A stretch of 60,747 nucleotides of DNA from Stenotrophomonas maltophilia (GTDB taxonomy: Bacteria > Pseudomonadota > Gammaproteobacteria > Xanthomonadales > Xanthomonadaceae): assembly GCF_004684085.1 (NCBI RefSeq), contig NZ_SRHZ01000007.1:1-60747 (forward strand), written 5' to 3'. Below, piece by piece: positions 8,290-16,859 of this stretch. The first letter of the stretch is position 1. Every line of letters starts with the position of its first letter. The notes beneath the pieces are model-generated. The model had not been told where the DNA came from, searched no databases, and saw nothing but the letters and a program-made list of their open reading frames with translations. The translations under genes and the position numbers were made by a program.

Positions 8290-8736
8290 ATGGTTGATCG
8301 TCGCTACCAGAAGCGGATGATCCGATACTGGGCTCGGGAAGAGGCCAAGGCGAACGCGACTCTGGATCGCGTGCTGGAGTCGGAATGGTTCGACTACTGG
8401 CACACCCATCTTGACTGGATGGGGCGCGGCAATCGCCATATCAGTGATCGCATCGCCGTTGCCGCAGGGCTCCTGCGGCTGCTTGAACGGGTTGCGTCGA
8501 GCGGGCGGGAGCATGTGCAGTGTTGGGTGACGCTGGTGCCGGATACCGGTCAGAGTGCGTTGTTCCTGCATTCGCCGAATCCTCAGGGAACGCCATGGCC
8601 GCATCCGTTCGATGGCGTGATCTGGGACATCGTTCCGCCTGACTGGCTTGCGCCTTTGCTCTCTTCAACCGGCCTGCAGGCAGGACGTTGGGGAAGCGGA
8701 GAGAGCCAGCGGTTATTGGTGCGCGCGCGGCCTTGA
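8290..8736 (+). CDS. Hypothetical protein, 148 residues
   Basis: A soluble protein of unknown family with no signal peptide or membrane segment. It has a basic, charged N-terminal helix (residues 1-30), a Trp/His-rich stretch (WFDYWHTHLDWMG, about 33-45), and a Trp/Pro-rich C-terminal part (WPHPFDGVIWDIVPPDWL). The length, isolated position and lack of any operon partner would suit an orphan accessory gene such as an immunity-like protein, but nothing in the sequence proves that. The reading frame has normal high-GC third positions and is flanked by a terminator and a SMAG, so it is likely real. Confidence 0.65.
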   Translation: MVDRRYQKRMIRYWAREEAKANATLDRVLESEWFDYWHTHLDWMGRGNRHISDRIAVAAGLLRLLERVASSGREHVQCWVTLVPDTGQSALFLHSPNPQGTPWPHPFDGVIWDIVPPDWLAPLLSSTGLQAGRWGSGESQRLLVRARP

Positions 8737-8741
8737 TTTCC

Positions 8742-8764
8742 ATCCACGCATGGCGTGGATCTAC
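8742..8764 (-). repeat. SMAG element
   Basis: ATCCACGC/GCGTGGAT arms ending CTAC. It lies between the hypothetical gene and pnuC, close to where a pnuC promoter would be. Confidence 0.8.
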
Positions 8765-8807
8765 TGGGCCGACGACGCAAGGCACGGATCTACGCGACAA
8801 TCGCGCC

Positions 8808-9407
8808 ATGAACCTGTCCGATCCGAACTTCCAGCTGGAGCTGGCTGCCAACATCGCCGTCGCTGGCTCGATCCTGCTGGCCGGCCGCAACAACGTGCAC
8901 ACCTGGTGGCTGGGCATTGTCGGCTGCGCGCTGTTTGCCGCGGTGTTCGAGCGCTCGCATCTGTACGCGGACATGGTGCTGCAGTTCTTCTTCATTGCCA
9001 TCAGCGTGCTGGGCTGGTGGCAGTGGCTGCGCGGCGACCATGGTGCGCCGCTGCCGATCACCTCGCTGCGGCCGCGTGCATGGGCCTGGCTGGCGCCGCT
9101 GGCGGTGGTGGCGACCTTCGGCTACGGCTGGATGCTGACCCGCCTGACCAACGCCTACGCGCCCTACATCGATTCGGCGGTGCTGGTGCTGAGCGTGATC
9201 GCGCAGATCCTGATGATGCGGCGCAAGCTGGAATCGTGGTGGGTGTGGCTGCTGGTGAACACCGTTGCGGTGCCGCTGTACTACAGCCGTGGCCTGCACC
9301 TGACCTCGATCCTGTACGTGGGCTTCTGGATCAACGCACTGGTGGCGTTGCGCCACTGGCGCAACCTGATGCGGGATGAGGCCGGCACGGCGCCTGAAAC
9401 ACTGTAG
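8808..9407 (+). CDS. pnuC: Nicotinamide riboside transporter PnuC
   Basis: 199 residues from the ATG at 8808; the longer frame runs through the SMAG and is rejected. It is an integral membrane protein with about seven hydrophobic segments. PnuC features include QFFFIAISVLGWWQW in the middle and ESWWVWLLVNTVAVPLYY near the C-terminus, the Trp/Asn-rich substrate-binding region. PnuC proteins carry nicotinamide riboside by facilitated diffusion, trapped by phosphorylation inside. No nadR-like kinase or NAD gene is nearby, so the specificity for nicotinamide riboside over related vitamins is by family likeness. Its TAG stop comes from the GTAG head of the next repeat. Confidence 0.9.
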   Translation: MNLSDPNFQLELAANIAVAGSILLAGRNNVHTWWLGIVGCALFAAVFERSHLYADMVLQFFFIAISVLGWWQWLRGDHGAPLPITSLRPRAWAWLAPLAVVATFGYGWMLTRLTNAYAPYIDSAVLVLSVIAQILMMRRKLESWWVWLLVNTVAVPLYYSRGLHLTSILYVGFWINALVALRHWRNLMRDEAGTAPETL

Positions 9408-9461
9408 CGCCGAGCCCATGCTCGGCTGCACCGTACAAGCCGAGCATGGGCTCGGTTCTAC
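9404..9461. repeat. Inverted SMAG dimer after pnuC
   Basis: Two copies in opposite orientation: 9404-9427 (GTAG head, CCGAGC/GCTCGG arms) and 9438-9461 (ending CTAC). The TAG of the first head is the pnuC stop codon. Confidence 0.85.
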
Positions 9462-9476
9462 ATGAAACAGAGGCAC

Positions 9477-9503
9477 AAAAAACCCCGCTTTCGCGGGGTT
9501 TTT
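9477..9503. terminator. Bidirectional intrinsic terminator between pnuC and putA
   Basis: AAAAAACCCCGC-TTTC-GCGGGGTTTTT. The A run and the T run flank the stem, so it can stop transcripts from both convergent genes. Confidence 0.9.
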
Positions 9504-9526
9504 CGTTTACCGCATCAACCGGGCGA

Positions 9527-12500
9527 TCAGTCGCCCAGGGTCAGCAGCGAGGCGTTGCCACCGGCGGCGGTGGTGTTCACCGTCACCGTCTTTTCGGTGG
9601 CGAAGCGCAGCAGGTAGTGCGGGCCGCCGGCCTTCGGACCGGTGCCGGACAGGCCCTGGCCGCCGAACGGCTGCACGCCGACCACCGCACCGATCTGGTT
9701 GCGGTTGACGTAGACGTTGCCGACGTGGACGCCGTTGCTGATGCGGTCGACGGTCTCGTCGATGCGCGAATGCACGCCCAGGGTCAGGCCGTAGCCGGTG
9801 GCGTTGATCTGGTCGATCACCGTGTCGAGCTGGTCGCCCTTCCAGCGGATCACGTGCAGGACCGGACCGAACACTTCCTTCTGCAGCTGGCCCAGGTCCT
9901 TCAGCTCATACGCGCGCGGTGCGAAGAAGGTGCCGTTGGCCGCTTCGGCGGACAGTTCGGCGGCGGCGATCAGGCGTGCTTCGCGGTCCATGCGCACGGC
10001 GTGGTCCTGCAGGATCTGCAGCGCGTCGGCGTCGATCACCGGGCCGACGTCGGTGGACAGCAAACCGGGGTTGCCGACCTTCAGTTCCTTCATCGCGCCA
10101 GCCAGCATGGTCATCACCTTGTCGGCGATGTCGTTCTGCACGAACAGCACGCGCGCGGCTGAACAGCGCTGGCCGGCGGAGGTGAAGGCCGAACCGATCG
10201 CGTCCTTGACCAGCTGTTCCGGCAGTGCCGAGGAGTCGGCGATGAAGGCGTTCTGGCCACCGGTCTCGGCAATCAGCACGCCGATGGCGGCGTCACGTGC
10301 GGCCATCGCGCGGTTGATCGCACGGGCGGTATCGGTGGAGCCGGTGAAGGCCACGCCGGCCACGCGCGGGTCGGCGGTCAGCGCGGCACCGACGGTGGCA
10401 CCGTCGCCCGGCAGGAACTGCACCACCTCGGCCGGCACGCCGGCGTCGTGCAGCAGCTTCACCGCGTAGTAACCGATCAGGTTGGTCTGCTCGGCCGGCT
10501 TGGCGATGACGCTGTTGCCGGCGGCGAGTGCAGCGGCCACCTGGCCCAGGAAGATCGCCAGCGGGAAGTTCCACGGGCTGATGCAGACGAACACGCCACG
10601 GCCGTGCAGCTGCAGCTCGTTGGATTCACCGGTCGGGCTCGGCAGCTTCTCCGCGTGGCTGAACTGCTCGCGCGCCTGCTTGGCGTAGTAGCGCAGGAAA
10701 TCCACGGCCTCGCGTACTTCGGCGATGCCGTCGGGCAGGCTCTTGCCGGCTTCCTTCACGCACAGCGCCATGAACTCCGGCATGCGTGCTTCCAGCTGGT
10801 CGGCGGCATGTTCGAGGATGGCGGCGCGGCTGGCGGCCGGGGTGCGGTTCCAGGCCGGCTGCGCGGCCACGGCGTTGGCCAAGGCCTTCTGCACGGTGGC
10901 GGCATCGGCGGCCAGCCACTGGCCAACCACTTCGCGGGTGTCGGCCGGGTTGGTCACCGGCTGCGTGGCGCCGGCCGGGTTTGCACCCGGCACCAGCGGC
11001 GCGGCCGACCACGGCTTGACGGCGGCGTTGAGCTGCTCGGCCAGGGCGCGCAGTTCGTTGTCGTTGGCGAGGTTGGCGCCCATGGAGTTCTTCCTGTCGT
11101 GGTTCTGGCTGCGCAGCAGGTCAACCGGCAGCGGGATCTTGGGATGCGGAATCGATTCGAACGAGGCGACCATCTCGACCGGATCGCGGATCAGGTCGGC
11201 GATCGGCACGCGCTCGTCGGTGATGCGGTTGACGAAGCTGGAGTTGGCGCCGTTTTCCAGCAGGCGGCGCACCAGGTACGGCAGCAGGTCTTCATGCGAA
11301 CCCACCGGTGCGTACACGCGGCAGGGCAGGTTCAAGCGATCGGCCGGCACCACTTCGGCGTACAGGTCATCGCCCATGCCGTGCAGCTTCTGGTGCTCGT
11401 ACACACCGCCATTGGCAATGCTGCGCACCGCGGCGATGGTGTGCGCGTTGTGCGTGGCGAACATCGGGTAGATCGCGTCGGCATGGGTGAACAGGCGCTT
11501 GGCACACGCCAGGTAGGACACGTCGGTGTTCTGCTTGCGGGTGAACACCGGGTAGCCCGGATAGCCTTCGATCTGCGCGCGCTTGATCTCGGCGTCCCAG
11601 TAGGCGCCCTTGACCAGGCGCACCTGCAGGCGGCGACCGGCGCGGCGCGCCATGTCGGCCAGGTGGTCGATCGTGTACGGGGTGCGCTTCTGGTAGGCCT
11701 GCACGACCACGCCGAAGCCATCCCAGCCGGCCAACGAGGCATCGCCGAACACCTGCTCGATGATGTCCAGCGACAGTTCCAGGCGGTCGGACTCTTCGGC
11801 GTCGACGGTGCAGCCGATGCCGTAGCTCTTCGCCAGCTGCGCCAGTTCCAGCACGCCCGGCACCAGGTCGGTCAGCACGCGCTCGCGCTTGGCATGCTCG
11901 TAGCGCGGGTACAGCGCCGACAGCTTGATGGAGATGCCCGGGGCGTTGTTGACGTCGCCGTCCAGGCGGCCGCCACGTGCCTTGTGATCGCCGCCGATGG
12001 CGTGGATCGCACGACGGTAGTCTTCCAGGTAGCGCAGCGCGTCCTTCATGGTCAGCGCGCCTTCGCCGAGCATGTCGAAGGAGTAGCGGTAGTTCGCGTT
12101 GTCGCCCTTGTGCGAGCGCGACAGCGCTTCGCTGATGGTGCGGCCCATGACGAACTGGTGGCCCATGATCTTCATCGCCTGACGCACGGCCAGGCGCACC
12201 ACCGGCTCACCCACGCGGCCGACCAGGCGCTTGAAGGCGCTGGGGGCATCGGCGCGGGTGGCGTCGTTCATCTGCACCAGCTTGCCGGTCAGCATCAGGC
12301 CCCAGGTCGAGGCGTTGACCAGCACCGAGTCGCTGCCGCCCAGATGCTTTTCCCAGTCGGCATCGGCCAGCTTGTCGCGGATCAGTTTGTCGGCGGTGTC
12401 CTGGTCCGGAATGCGCAGCAGCGCCTCGGCCACGCACATCAGCAGTACGCCTTCCTCGCTGCCCAGATCGTACTGGCGCATGAAGGCTTCGATCGCGCCC

Positions 12501-12745
12501 TGGTCCTTGGCGCGCACGCGCACGCGGCCGACCAGATCGGCCGCCAGCGCCTGCACCTTGGCCTGTTCCTCGGCGGGCAGGCGGGCCTGCGCCAGCAGCT
12601 CGCGGACGTGGCTGGCCTCGTCCTTCAGCCAGCCATCGGTGATGGCCTGGCGGAACGGGTTGGGGGACGCCGGCAGTTCCGGCGACAGCAGCGCCGGGGA
12701 ACGCAGAGCGTCGCCGGCAGCAGGGAGAGAGGAGGGTGCGTTCAT
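9527..12745 (-). CDS. putA: Bifunctional proline dehydrogenase / glutamate-semialdehyde dehydrogenase
   Basis: 1072 residues from MNAPSSLP. It oxidises proline to pyrroline-5-carboxylate and then to glutamate. The N-terminal half is the FAD-dependent proline dehydrogenase barrel (for example DAEESDRLELSLDIIE and RLVKGAYWDAEIKRA). The C-terminal half is an NAD-dependent aldehyde dehydrogenase with the catalytic Cys in SAGQRCSAARVL and the glutamate in IAETGGQNAF. The ribbon-helix-helix DNA-binding segment that starts E. coli PutA is absent, and the protein is shorter than the 1320-residue form, so it should not repress its own gene. A frame extending 13 residues upstream is unlikely because it runs into the putative -10 box. 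Terminated by the shared hairpin at 9477. Confidence 0.96.
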   Translation of the reverse strand: MNAPSSLPAAGDALRSPALLSPELPASPNPFRQAITDGWLKDEASHVRELLAQARLPAEEQAKVQALAADLVGRVRVRAKDQGAIEAFMRQYDLGSEEGVLLMCVAEALLRIPDQDTADKLIRDKLADADWEKHLGGSDSVLVNASTWGLMLTGKLVQMNDATRADAPSAFKRLVGRVGEPVVRLAVRQAMKIMGHQFVMGRTISEALSRSHKGDNANYRYSFDMLGEGALTMKDALRYLEDYRRAIHAIGGDHKARGGRLDGDVNNAPGISIKLSALYPRYEHAKRERVLTDLVPGVLELAQLAKSYGIGCTVDAEESDRLELSLDIIEQVFGDASLAGWDGFGVVVQAYQKRTPYTIDHLADMARRAGRRLQVRLVKGAYWDAEIKRAQIEGYPGYPVFTRKQNTDVSYLACAKRLFTHADAIYPMFATHNAHTIAAVRSIANGGVYEHQKLHGMGDDLYAEVVPADRLNLPCRVYAPVGSHEDLLPYLVRRLLENGANSSFVNRITDERVPIADLIRDPVEMVASFESIPHPKIPLPVDLLRSQNHDRKNSMGANLANDNELRALAEQLNAAVKPWSAAPLVPGANPAGATQPVTNPADTREVVGQWLAADAATVQKALANAVAAQPAWNRTPAASRAAILEHAADQLEARMPEFMALCVKEAGKSLPDGIAEVREAVDFLRYYAKQAREQFSHAEKLPSPTGESNELQLHGRGVFVCISPWNFPLAIFLGQVAAALAAGNSVIAKPAEQTNLIGYYAVKLLHDAGVPAEVVQFLPGDGATVGAALTADPRVAGVAFTGSTDTARAINRAMAARDAAIGVLIAETGGQNAFIADSSALPEQLVKDAIGSAFTSAGQRCSAARVLFVQNDIADKVMTMLAGAMKELKVGNPGLLSTDVGPVIDADALQILQDHAVRMDREARLIAAAELSAEAANGTFFAPRAYELKDLGQLQKEVFGPVLHVIRWKGDQLDTVIDQINATGYGLTLGVHSRIDETVDRISNGVHVGNVYVNRNQIGAVVGVQPFGGQGLSGTGPKAGGPHYLLRFATEKTVTVNTTAAGGNASLLTLGD

Positions 12746-12773
12746 GCCGGTCCGGCCAATGGAAAACTTGGCG

Positions 12774-12801
12774 ATTTTAATCATTTTTGCGCCTTGTGGA
12801 A
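12774..12801 (-). promoter_or_regulatory. Weak promoter candidate for putA
   Basis: On the minus strand, TTCCAC (12796-12801) and TAAAAT (12774-12779) are 16 bases apart, about 30 bases before the putA start, in the only AT-rich patch of the spacer. Confidence 0.35.
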
Positions 12802-13019
12802 GTGCCCTGAAGTCCCCTTCGTTAAGGGCTGATAGCCCCTAGCGGTGGTGGGTTCAGCGTGTTCAGCAAGCGCGGCATTATTTGTGCTGAATTCGTCATA
12901 TGCATTGCCGGGGTCATGCTGTGTTGCAGCATCGGAAAAAGTGTGAATGCACCCTTGCTACTGGCGAGAGGGCGGGGCTACCATCGAGACGTTTCCCGCG
13001 GCAGGAACGCGGTTGCGAC

Positions 13020-13496
13020 ATGATCGAGGTGCTGACAGCTCCAGATGGATCAGGTACGCAGCTGCGACTGCGTCCCCCACGGGCGCTCGATGCCCGGCAG
13101 TTCGTCCTGTTGTTTGCTGTGTTGTCGGGAGCGATGTGGCTGGTGTCCGCCCTCGGGTGGTTGGCCGGCAATGCATTCGCCCCCGTGTTCGCGCTGCTGT
13201 ACAGCCTGCTGCTGGCAGCCGCGTTGCGCGCGTTGTGGCGCAGCGGTGAACGGCAGGAGGAGATCCGGGTCGTGCCGGCGTACGTGGAGGTCATTCCCGT
13301 ACCCGGTGGATCGCCGGTGTTCCGGGCCCACCCTCACTGGGTGCGCCTGCTCACCGATGATGAGAGGGTCCGGCTGGCATCCAGCGGCCGGCAGGTGGAG
13401 GTGGGGAGTTTCCTCGCGCCGGCCGAACGTCAAACGCTTGTTGAAACGCTTGAAGATTTGCTCGCCGCCAGCGATGGCGGCAACCGACGACGCTAA
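13020..13496 (+). CDS. DUF2244 membrane protein at head of the oxidase operon
   Basis: 158 residues from the ATG at 13020; upstream in-frame residues look non-coding. Two adjacent hydrophobic helices (about residues 28-75) are followed by a soluble domain rich in Arg/Val. The fold and size fit the DUF2244 family. In many proteobacteria such genes sit next to cytochrome c oxidase genes, as here, 11 bases before coxB. The biochemical role is unknown; the position suggests a part in oxidase assembly or a shared transcript. Confidence 0.8.
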   Translation: MIEVLTAPDGSGTQLRLRPPRALDARQFVLLFAVLSGAMWLVSALGWLAGNAFAPVFALLYSLLLAAALRALWRSGERQEEIRVVPAYVEVIPVPGGSPVFRAHPHWVRLLTDDERVRLASSGRQVEVGSFLAPAERQTLVETLEDLLAASDGGNRRR

Positions 13497-13507
13497 GGGT
13501 CTAGGCA

Positions 13508-14440
13508 ATGAAGCAAAGCAGAGGGTGGGGCACGAAGTGCGTTGCAATGGCCGCCGCGATGGGGGCCCTGCTGTCGATGCCGGGGACGGCGCTGGCCCAG
13601 GCGGCCGATCCAAAGCCGTGGCAGCTGAACATGGGCAAGGGGGTGACCCAGACCTCGCGCCTGGCCTGGGAATCGAACAATCTTTCGTTGATTGTCTGTA
13701 CGGTGATCGGCGTGATCGTGTTCGGTGCCATGGCCTATGCCATGTTCAAGTTCCGAAAATCCAAGGGCGCGGTCGCCGCTACCTTCAGCCACAACACCAA
13801 GGCCGAGGTGATCTGGACGGTGATCCCGGTGATCATCCTGGTGGTGATGGCCTGGCCGGCCACGGCCAACCTGATCAAGATGTACGACACCCGCGATGCC
13901 GAGATGACGGTGAAGGTCACCGGCTACCAGTGGATGTGGAAGTACGAGTACCTGGGCGAGAACGTCACCTTCACCAGCCGCCTGGACCGCGAGTCCGACC
14001 GCATGCGGCAGAGTGGCAAGGTGCCGACCCGCGAGAGCCATCCGCACTACCTGCTGGACGTGGACAACCGGCTGGTACTGCCGGTCGATACCAAGGTGCG
14101 CTTCGTCATCACCTCCGACGACGTGATCCACGCCTGGTGGGTGCCGGCGCTGGGCTGGAAGCAGGATGCGATCCCCGGATTCATCAACGAAGCCTGGACC
14201 AGCATCGAACAGCCCGGTGTCTACCGCGGCCAGTGTGCCGAGCTGTGCGGCAAGGACCATGGCTTCATGCCGATCGTGGTCGAGGCGGTGTCCAAGGAAG
14301 ACTTCAAGCAGTGGCTGGCGCAGCGTAAACCGGCGCCTGCACCGGTGACGCCTGCCGCGCCCGCCGAACCTGCCGCACCTGCCAGTGAAGCGCCGGCGCA
14401 GCCGGCAGCACCGGCTGCCGCCGAGGCCAGCGGAGCCTGA
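13508..14440 (+). CDS. coxB: Cytochrome c oxidase subunit II
   Basis: 310 residues. A signal sequence (ending GTALAQA) is followed by two transmembrane helices (about 58-80 and 100-123) and a periplasmic cupredoxin domain that receives electrons from cytochrome c. The dinuclear CuA ligands are visible: His in DDVIHAWW, and CAELCGKDHGFM with both cysteines, Glu, His and Met. The aromatic relay YQWMWKYEY is also present. There is no c-type heme motif, so this is an aa3-type and not a caa3-type subunit. The C-terminus is an Ala/Pro linker of about 40 residues. Confidence 0.97.
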   Translation: MKQSRGWGTKCVAMAAAMGALLSMPGTALAQAADPKPWQLNMGKGVTQTSRLAWESNNLSLIVCTVIGVIVFGAMAYAMFKFRKSKGAVAATFSHNTKAEVIWTVIPVIILVVMAWPATANLIKMYDTRDAEMTVKVTGYQWMWKYEYLGENVTFTSRLDRESDRMRQSGKVPTRESHPHYLLDVDNRLVLPVDTKVRFVITSDDVIHAWWVPALGWKQDAIPGFINEAWTSIEQPGVYRGQCAELCGKDHGFMPIVVEAVSKEDFKQWLAQRKPAPAPVTPAAPAEPAAPASEAPAQPAAPAAAEASGA

Positions 14441-14501
14441 TGTAACTGTCTGCGGCCGTATCGCGGCCGCGGCGACAACCGATCCTGAGAGGTGTTTTGC
14501 A

Positions 14502-16109
14502 ATGGCGCACTCGGCAGTTGGGCACGACGATCACCATCACCCGCAGAGCTTCTTCGAGCGTTGGTTCTTCTCGACCAACCACAAGGACATCGGCACGCTG
14601 TACCTGGGTTTCAGCTTCATCATGTTCGTCATCGGCGCGTTCATGAGCGTGCTGATCCGACTGGAACTGGCCCAGCCCGGCATCCAGTACATCCGTCCGG
14701 AAATCTTCAACCAGCTGACCACCGTGCATGCGCTGGTGATGATCTTCGGCGGCGTGATGCCGGCGTTCGTCGGCCTGGCCAACTGGATGATCCCGCTGCA
14801 GATCGGTGCGCCGGACATGGCGCTGCCACGCATGAACAACTGGTCGTTCTGGCTGTTGCCGGTGGCCTTCAGCCTGCTGTTGCTGACCTTCCTGCTGCCC
14901 GGCGGTGCGCCGGCCGGTGGCTGGACGCTGTATCCGCCGCTGTCGCTGCAGGGCGGCTACAACGTCGCCTTCACCGTGTTCGCCATCCACGTGGCCGGCA
15001 TCAGTTCGATCATGGGCGCGATCAACATCATCGCCACCGTGCTGAACATGCGCGCGCCGGGCATCGACCTGCTGAAGATGCCGATCTTCTGCTGGGCGTG
15101 GTTGATTACCGCGTTCCTGCTGATCGCAGTGATGCCGGTGCTGGCCGGTGCGGTGACGATGCTGCTGACCGACAAGTTCTTCGGCACCAGCTTCTTCAAC
15201 GCGGCCGGTGGTGGCGACCCGGTGATGTTCCAGCACATCTTCTGGTTCTTCGGCCATCCCGAGGTCTACATCATGATCCTGCCCGCCTTCGGCGTGGTCA
15301 GCGAGATCATCCCGACCTTCAGCCGCAAACCCTTGTTTGGCTACCAGGCGATGGTGTACGCCACCGCGGCGATCGCGTTCCTGTCGTTCATCGTCTGGGC
15401 GCACCACATGTTCACCGTGGGCATGCCGTTGGGCGGCGAGATCTACTTCATGTTCGCCACCATGCTGATCTCGATCCCGACCGGGGTGAAGGTGTTCAAC
15501 TGGGTCAGCACGATGTGGCGCGGCTCGCTCACCTTCGAAGCGCCGATGCTGTGGTCGGTGGCCTTCGTCATCCTGTTCACCATCGGCGGCTTCTCCGGCC
15601 TGATGCTGGCCATCGTGGCGGCTGACTTCCAGTACCACGACACCTACTTCGTGGTGGCCCACTTCCACTACGTGCTGGTGACCGGCGCGGTGTTCGCGCT
15701 GATCGCGGCGGTGTACTACTGGTGGCCGAAGTGGACCGGGCGCATGTACAGCGAGACGTGGGCCAAGGTGCACTTCTGGTGGTCGATCGTATTCGTCAAC
15801 CTGCTGTTCTTCCCGCAGCATTTCCTCGGTCTGGCCGGCATGCCGCGCCGCATTCCCGACTACAGCGTGGCCTTCGCCGACTGGAACCTGATCAGCTCGA
15901 TCGGTGCATTCGGCATGTTCGCCACGCCGTTCATGATGGCCGCGATCCTGCTGTCTTCGCTGCGCAACGGCGAGAAGGCCGAGGCCCGCTCATGGGAGGG
16001 CGCGCGCGGTCTGGAGTGGACGCTGCCGTCGCCGGCCCCGGCGCATACCTTCACCACGCCGCCGACCATCCGCCCGGGTGACCTGGCCCACGACGACATC
16101 GGCCATTGA
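14502..16109 (+). CDS. coxA: Cytochrome c oxidase subunit I
   Basis: 535 residues from MAHSAVGHDDHHHPQ, with GAGAGGTG upstream. Twelve transmembrane helices carry heme a, heme a3 and CuB. Motifs include the low-spin heme ligand region near TTVHALVMIFGG, GHPEVYIMILPAFG (CuB histidine, cross-linked Tyr and the A1-type Glu), WAHHMFTVGM (two CuB histidines) and DTYFVVAHFHYV (heme ligands). The Glu in HPEVYI marks it as an A1-type, proton-pumping heme-copper oxidase. The His-rich N-terminus is typical of Xanthomonadaceae/Pseudomonas CoxA. Confidence 0.98.
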   Translation: MAHSAVGHDDHHHPQSFFERWFFSTNHKDIGTLYLGFSFIMFVIGAFMSVLIRLELAQPGIQYIRPEIFNQLTTVHALVMIFGGVMPAFVGLANWMIPLQIGAPDMALPRMNNWSFWLLPVAFSLLLLTFLLPGGAPAGGWTLYPPLSLQGGYNVAFTVFAIHVAGISSIMGAINIIATVLNMRAPGIDLLKMPIFCWAWLITAFLLIAVMPVLAGAVTMLLTDKFFGTSFFNAAGGGDPVMFQHIFWFFGHPEVYIMILPAFGVVSEIIPTFSRKPLFGYQAMVYATAAIAFLSFIVWAHHMFTVGMPLGGEIYFMFATMLISIPTGVKVFNWVSTMWRGSLTFEAPMLWSVAFVILFTIGGFSGLMLAIVAADFQYHDTYFVVAHFHYVLVTGAVFALIAAVYYWWPKWTGRMYSETWAKVHFWWSIVFVNLLFFPQHFLGLAGMPRRIPDYSVAFADWNLISSIGAFGMFATPFMMAAILLSSLRNGEKAEARSWEGARGLEWTLPSPAPAHTFTTPPTIRPGDLAHDDIGH

Positions 16110-16117
16110 GGTGCGAC

Positions 16118-16258
16118 ATGCATGAGGAGAGCCCCGCCATCGACAGCGACGAAATGGCCCTGCGCCGGCAACGTGCGCGCCGCACCGCGATGTGGGTGGG
16201 CGCGGTGGCCGTGCTGGTCTATGTCGGCTTCATCCTCAGCGGGGTGATGGGGCGATGA
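16118..16258 (+). CDS. 46-residue oxidase-associated membrane protein
   Basis: A short gene between coxA and ctaG: ATG at 16118, TGA at 16256-16258, overlapping the ctaG start codon as ATGA. The product begins [19 protein letters not shown] and has one transmembrane helix (about residues 25-43, [19 protein letters not shown]) preceded by an Arg-rich stretch, so the N-terminus should stay in the cytoplasm. Small proteins of this shape in this position are annotated in other proteobacteria as cytochrome oxidase small assembly proteins. That link is by position and shape, not by a database match. Translational coupling to ctaG is likely. Confidence 0.8.
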   Translation: MHEESPAIDSDEMALRRQRARRTAMWVGAVAVLVYVGFILSGVMGR

Positions 16259-16845
16259 GCGGGACGCCGGCCACCGCGACGTCACGCAGCGCCGGGCTGC
16301 CGCGCCTGATCGGGGTGGCGGTGGTGGTGTTCCTGCTGACGTTCTCGCTGGTGCCGCTGTACCGCATTGCCTGCGAGAAAGTGTTCGGCGTGCGCCTGGA
16401 GCGCGGGCCGGGCAGCGAGGCCAGTACCGGGGCTGCATCCGGCAAGCGCACCGTGCGGGTGGAATTCGATGGTGGCGTCAACTCACGGCTGCCATGGTCG
16501 TTCCATCCCGAACAGTTGACCATGGACGTGGTGCCCGGCGAGCTCAACGAAGCGCTGTACTTCGCCCGCAACGACAGCCAGCAGGCCGTGGTCGGCAGCG
16601 CGGTGCCTTCGGTGGCACCGGCGCGGGCGTCAGGGTTCTTCAGCAAGACCGAGTGCTTCTGCTTCACCGCGCAGACGCTGCAGGCCGGCGAGAAGCGCGA
16701 CATGCCGGTGCGCTTCATCGTCGATCCGGACCTGCCGCCCGAGATCAGGACGATCACCTTGTCCTACACCTTCTACCGCAACGATGCGTTGTCCGATCGG
16801 CTGGCTCCCGCCGCTGCCTCGGCAGGCGCCCACGCTGCTCCCTGA
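16255..16845 (+). CDS. ctaG: Cytochrome c oxidase assembly protein, Cox11 family
   Basis: 196 residues. One N-terminal transmembrane helix (about 17-38) precedes a periplasmic immunoglobulin-like domain that delivers copper to the CuB site of CoxA. The copper-binding CFCF motif is intact in [13 protein letters not shown]. Other family features are PWSFHPEQ and [10 protein letters not shown]. The start codon overlaps the stop of the small membrane protein gene, and the end is 14 bases before coxC. Confidence 0.95.
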   Translation: MSGTPATATSRSAGLPRLIGVAVVVFLLTFSLVPLYRIACEKVFGVRLERGPGSEASTGAASGKRTVRVEFDGGVNSRLPWSFHPEQLTMDVVPGELNEALYFARNDSQQAVVGSAVPSVAPARASGFFSKTECFCFTAQTLQAGEKRDMPVRFIVDPDLPPEIRTITLSYTFYRNDALSDRLAPAAASAGAHAAP

Positions 16846-16859
16846 CCCGGATACCGACC

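Noticed and set aside
10448..12832. A 794-codon open frame antisense to putA, and similar long antisense frames such as 44173-46413 opposite the TonB receptor
   Set aside because: In DNA this GC-rich the antisense frames of real genes stay open by codon bias. The translations are low-complexity His/Gln/Arg-rich with no domain, while the other strand encodes clear families.
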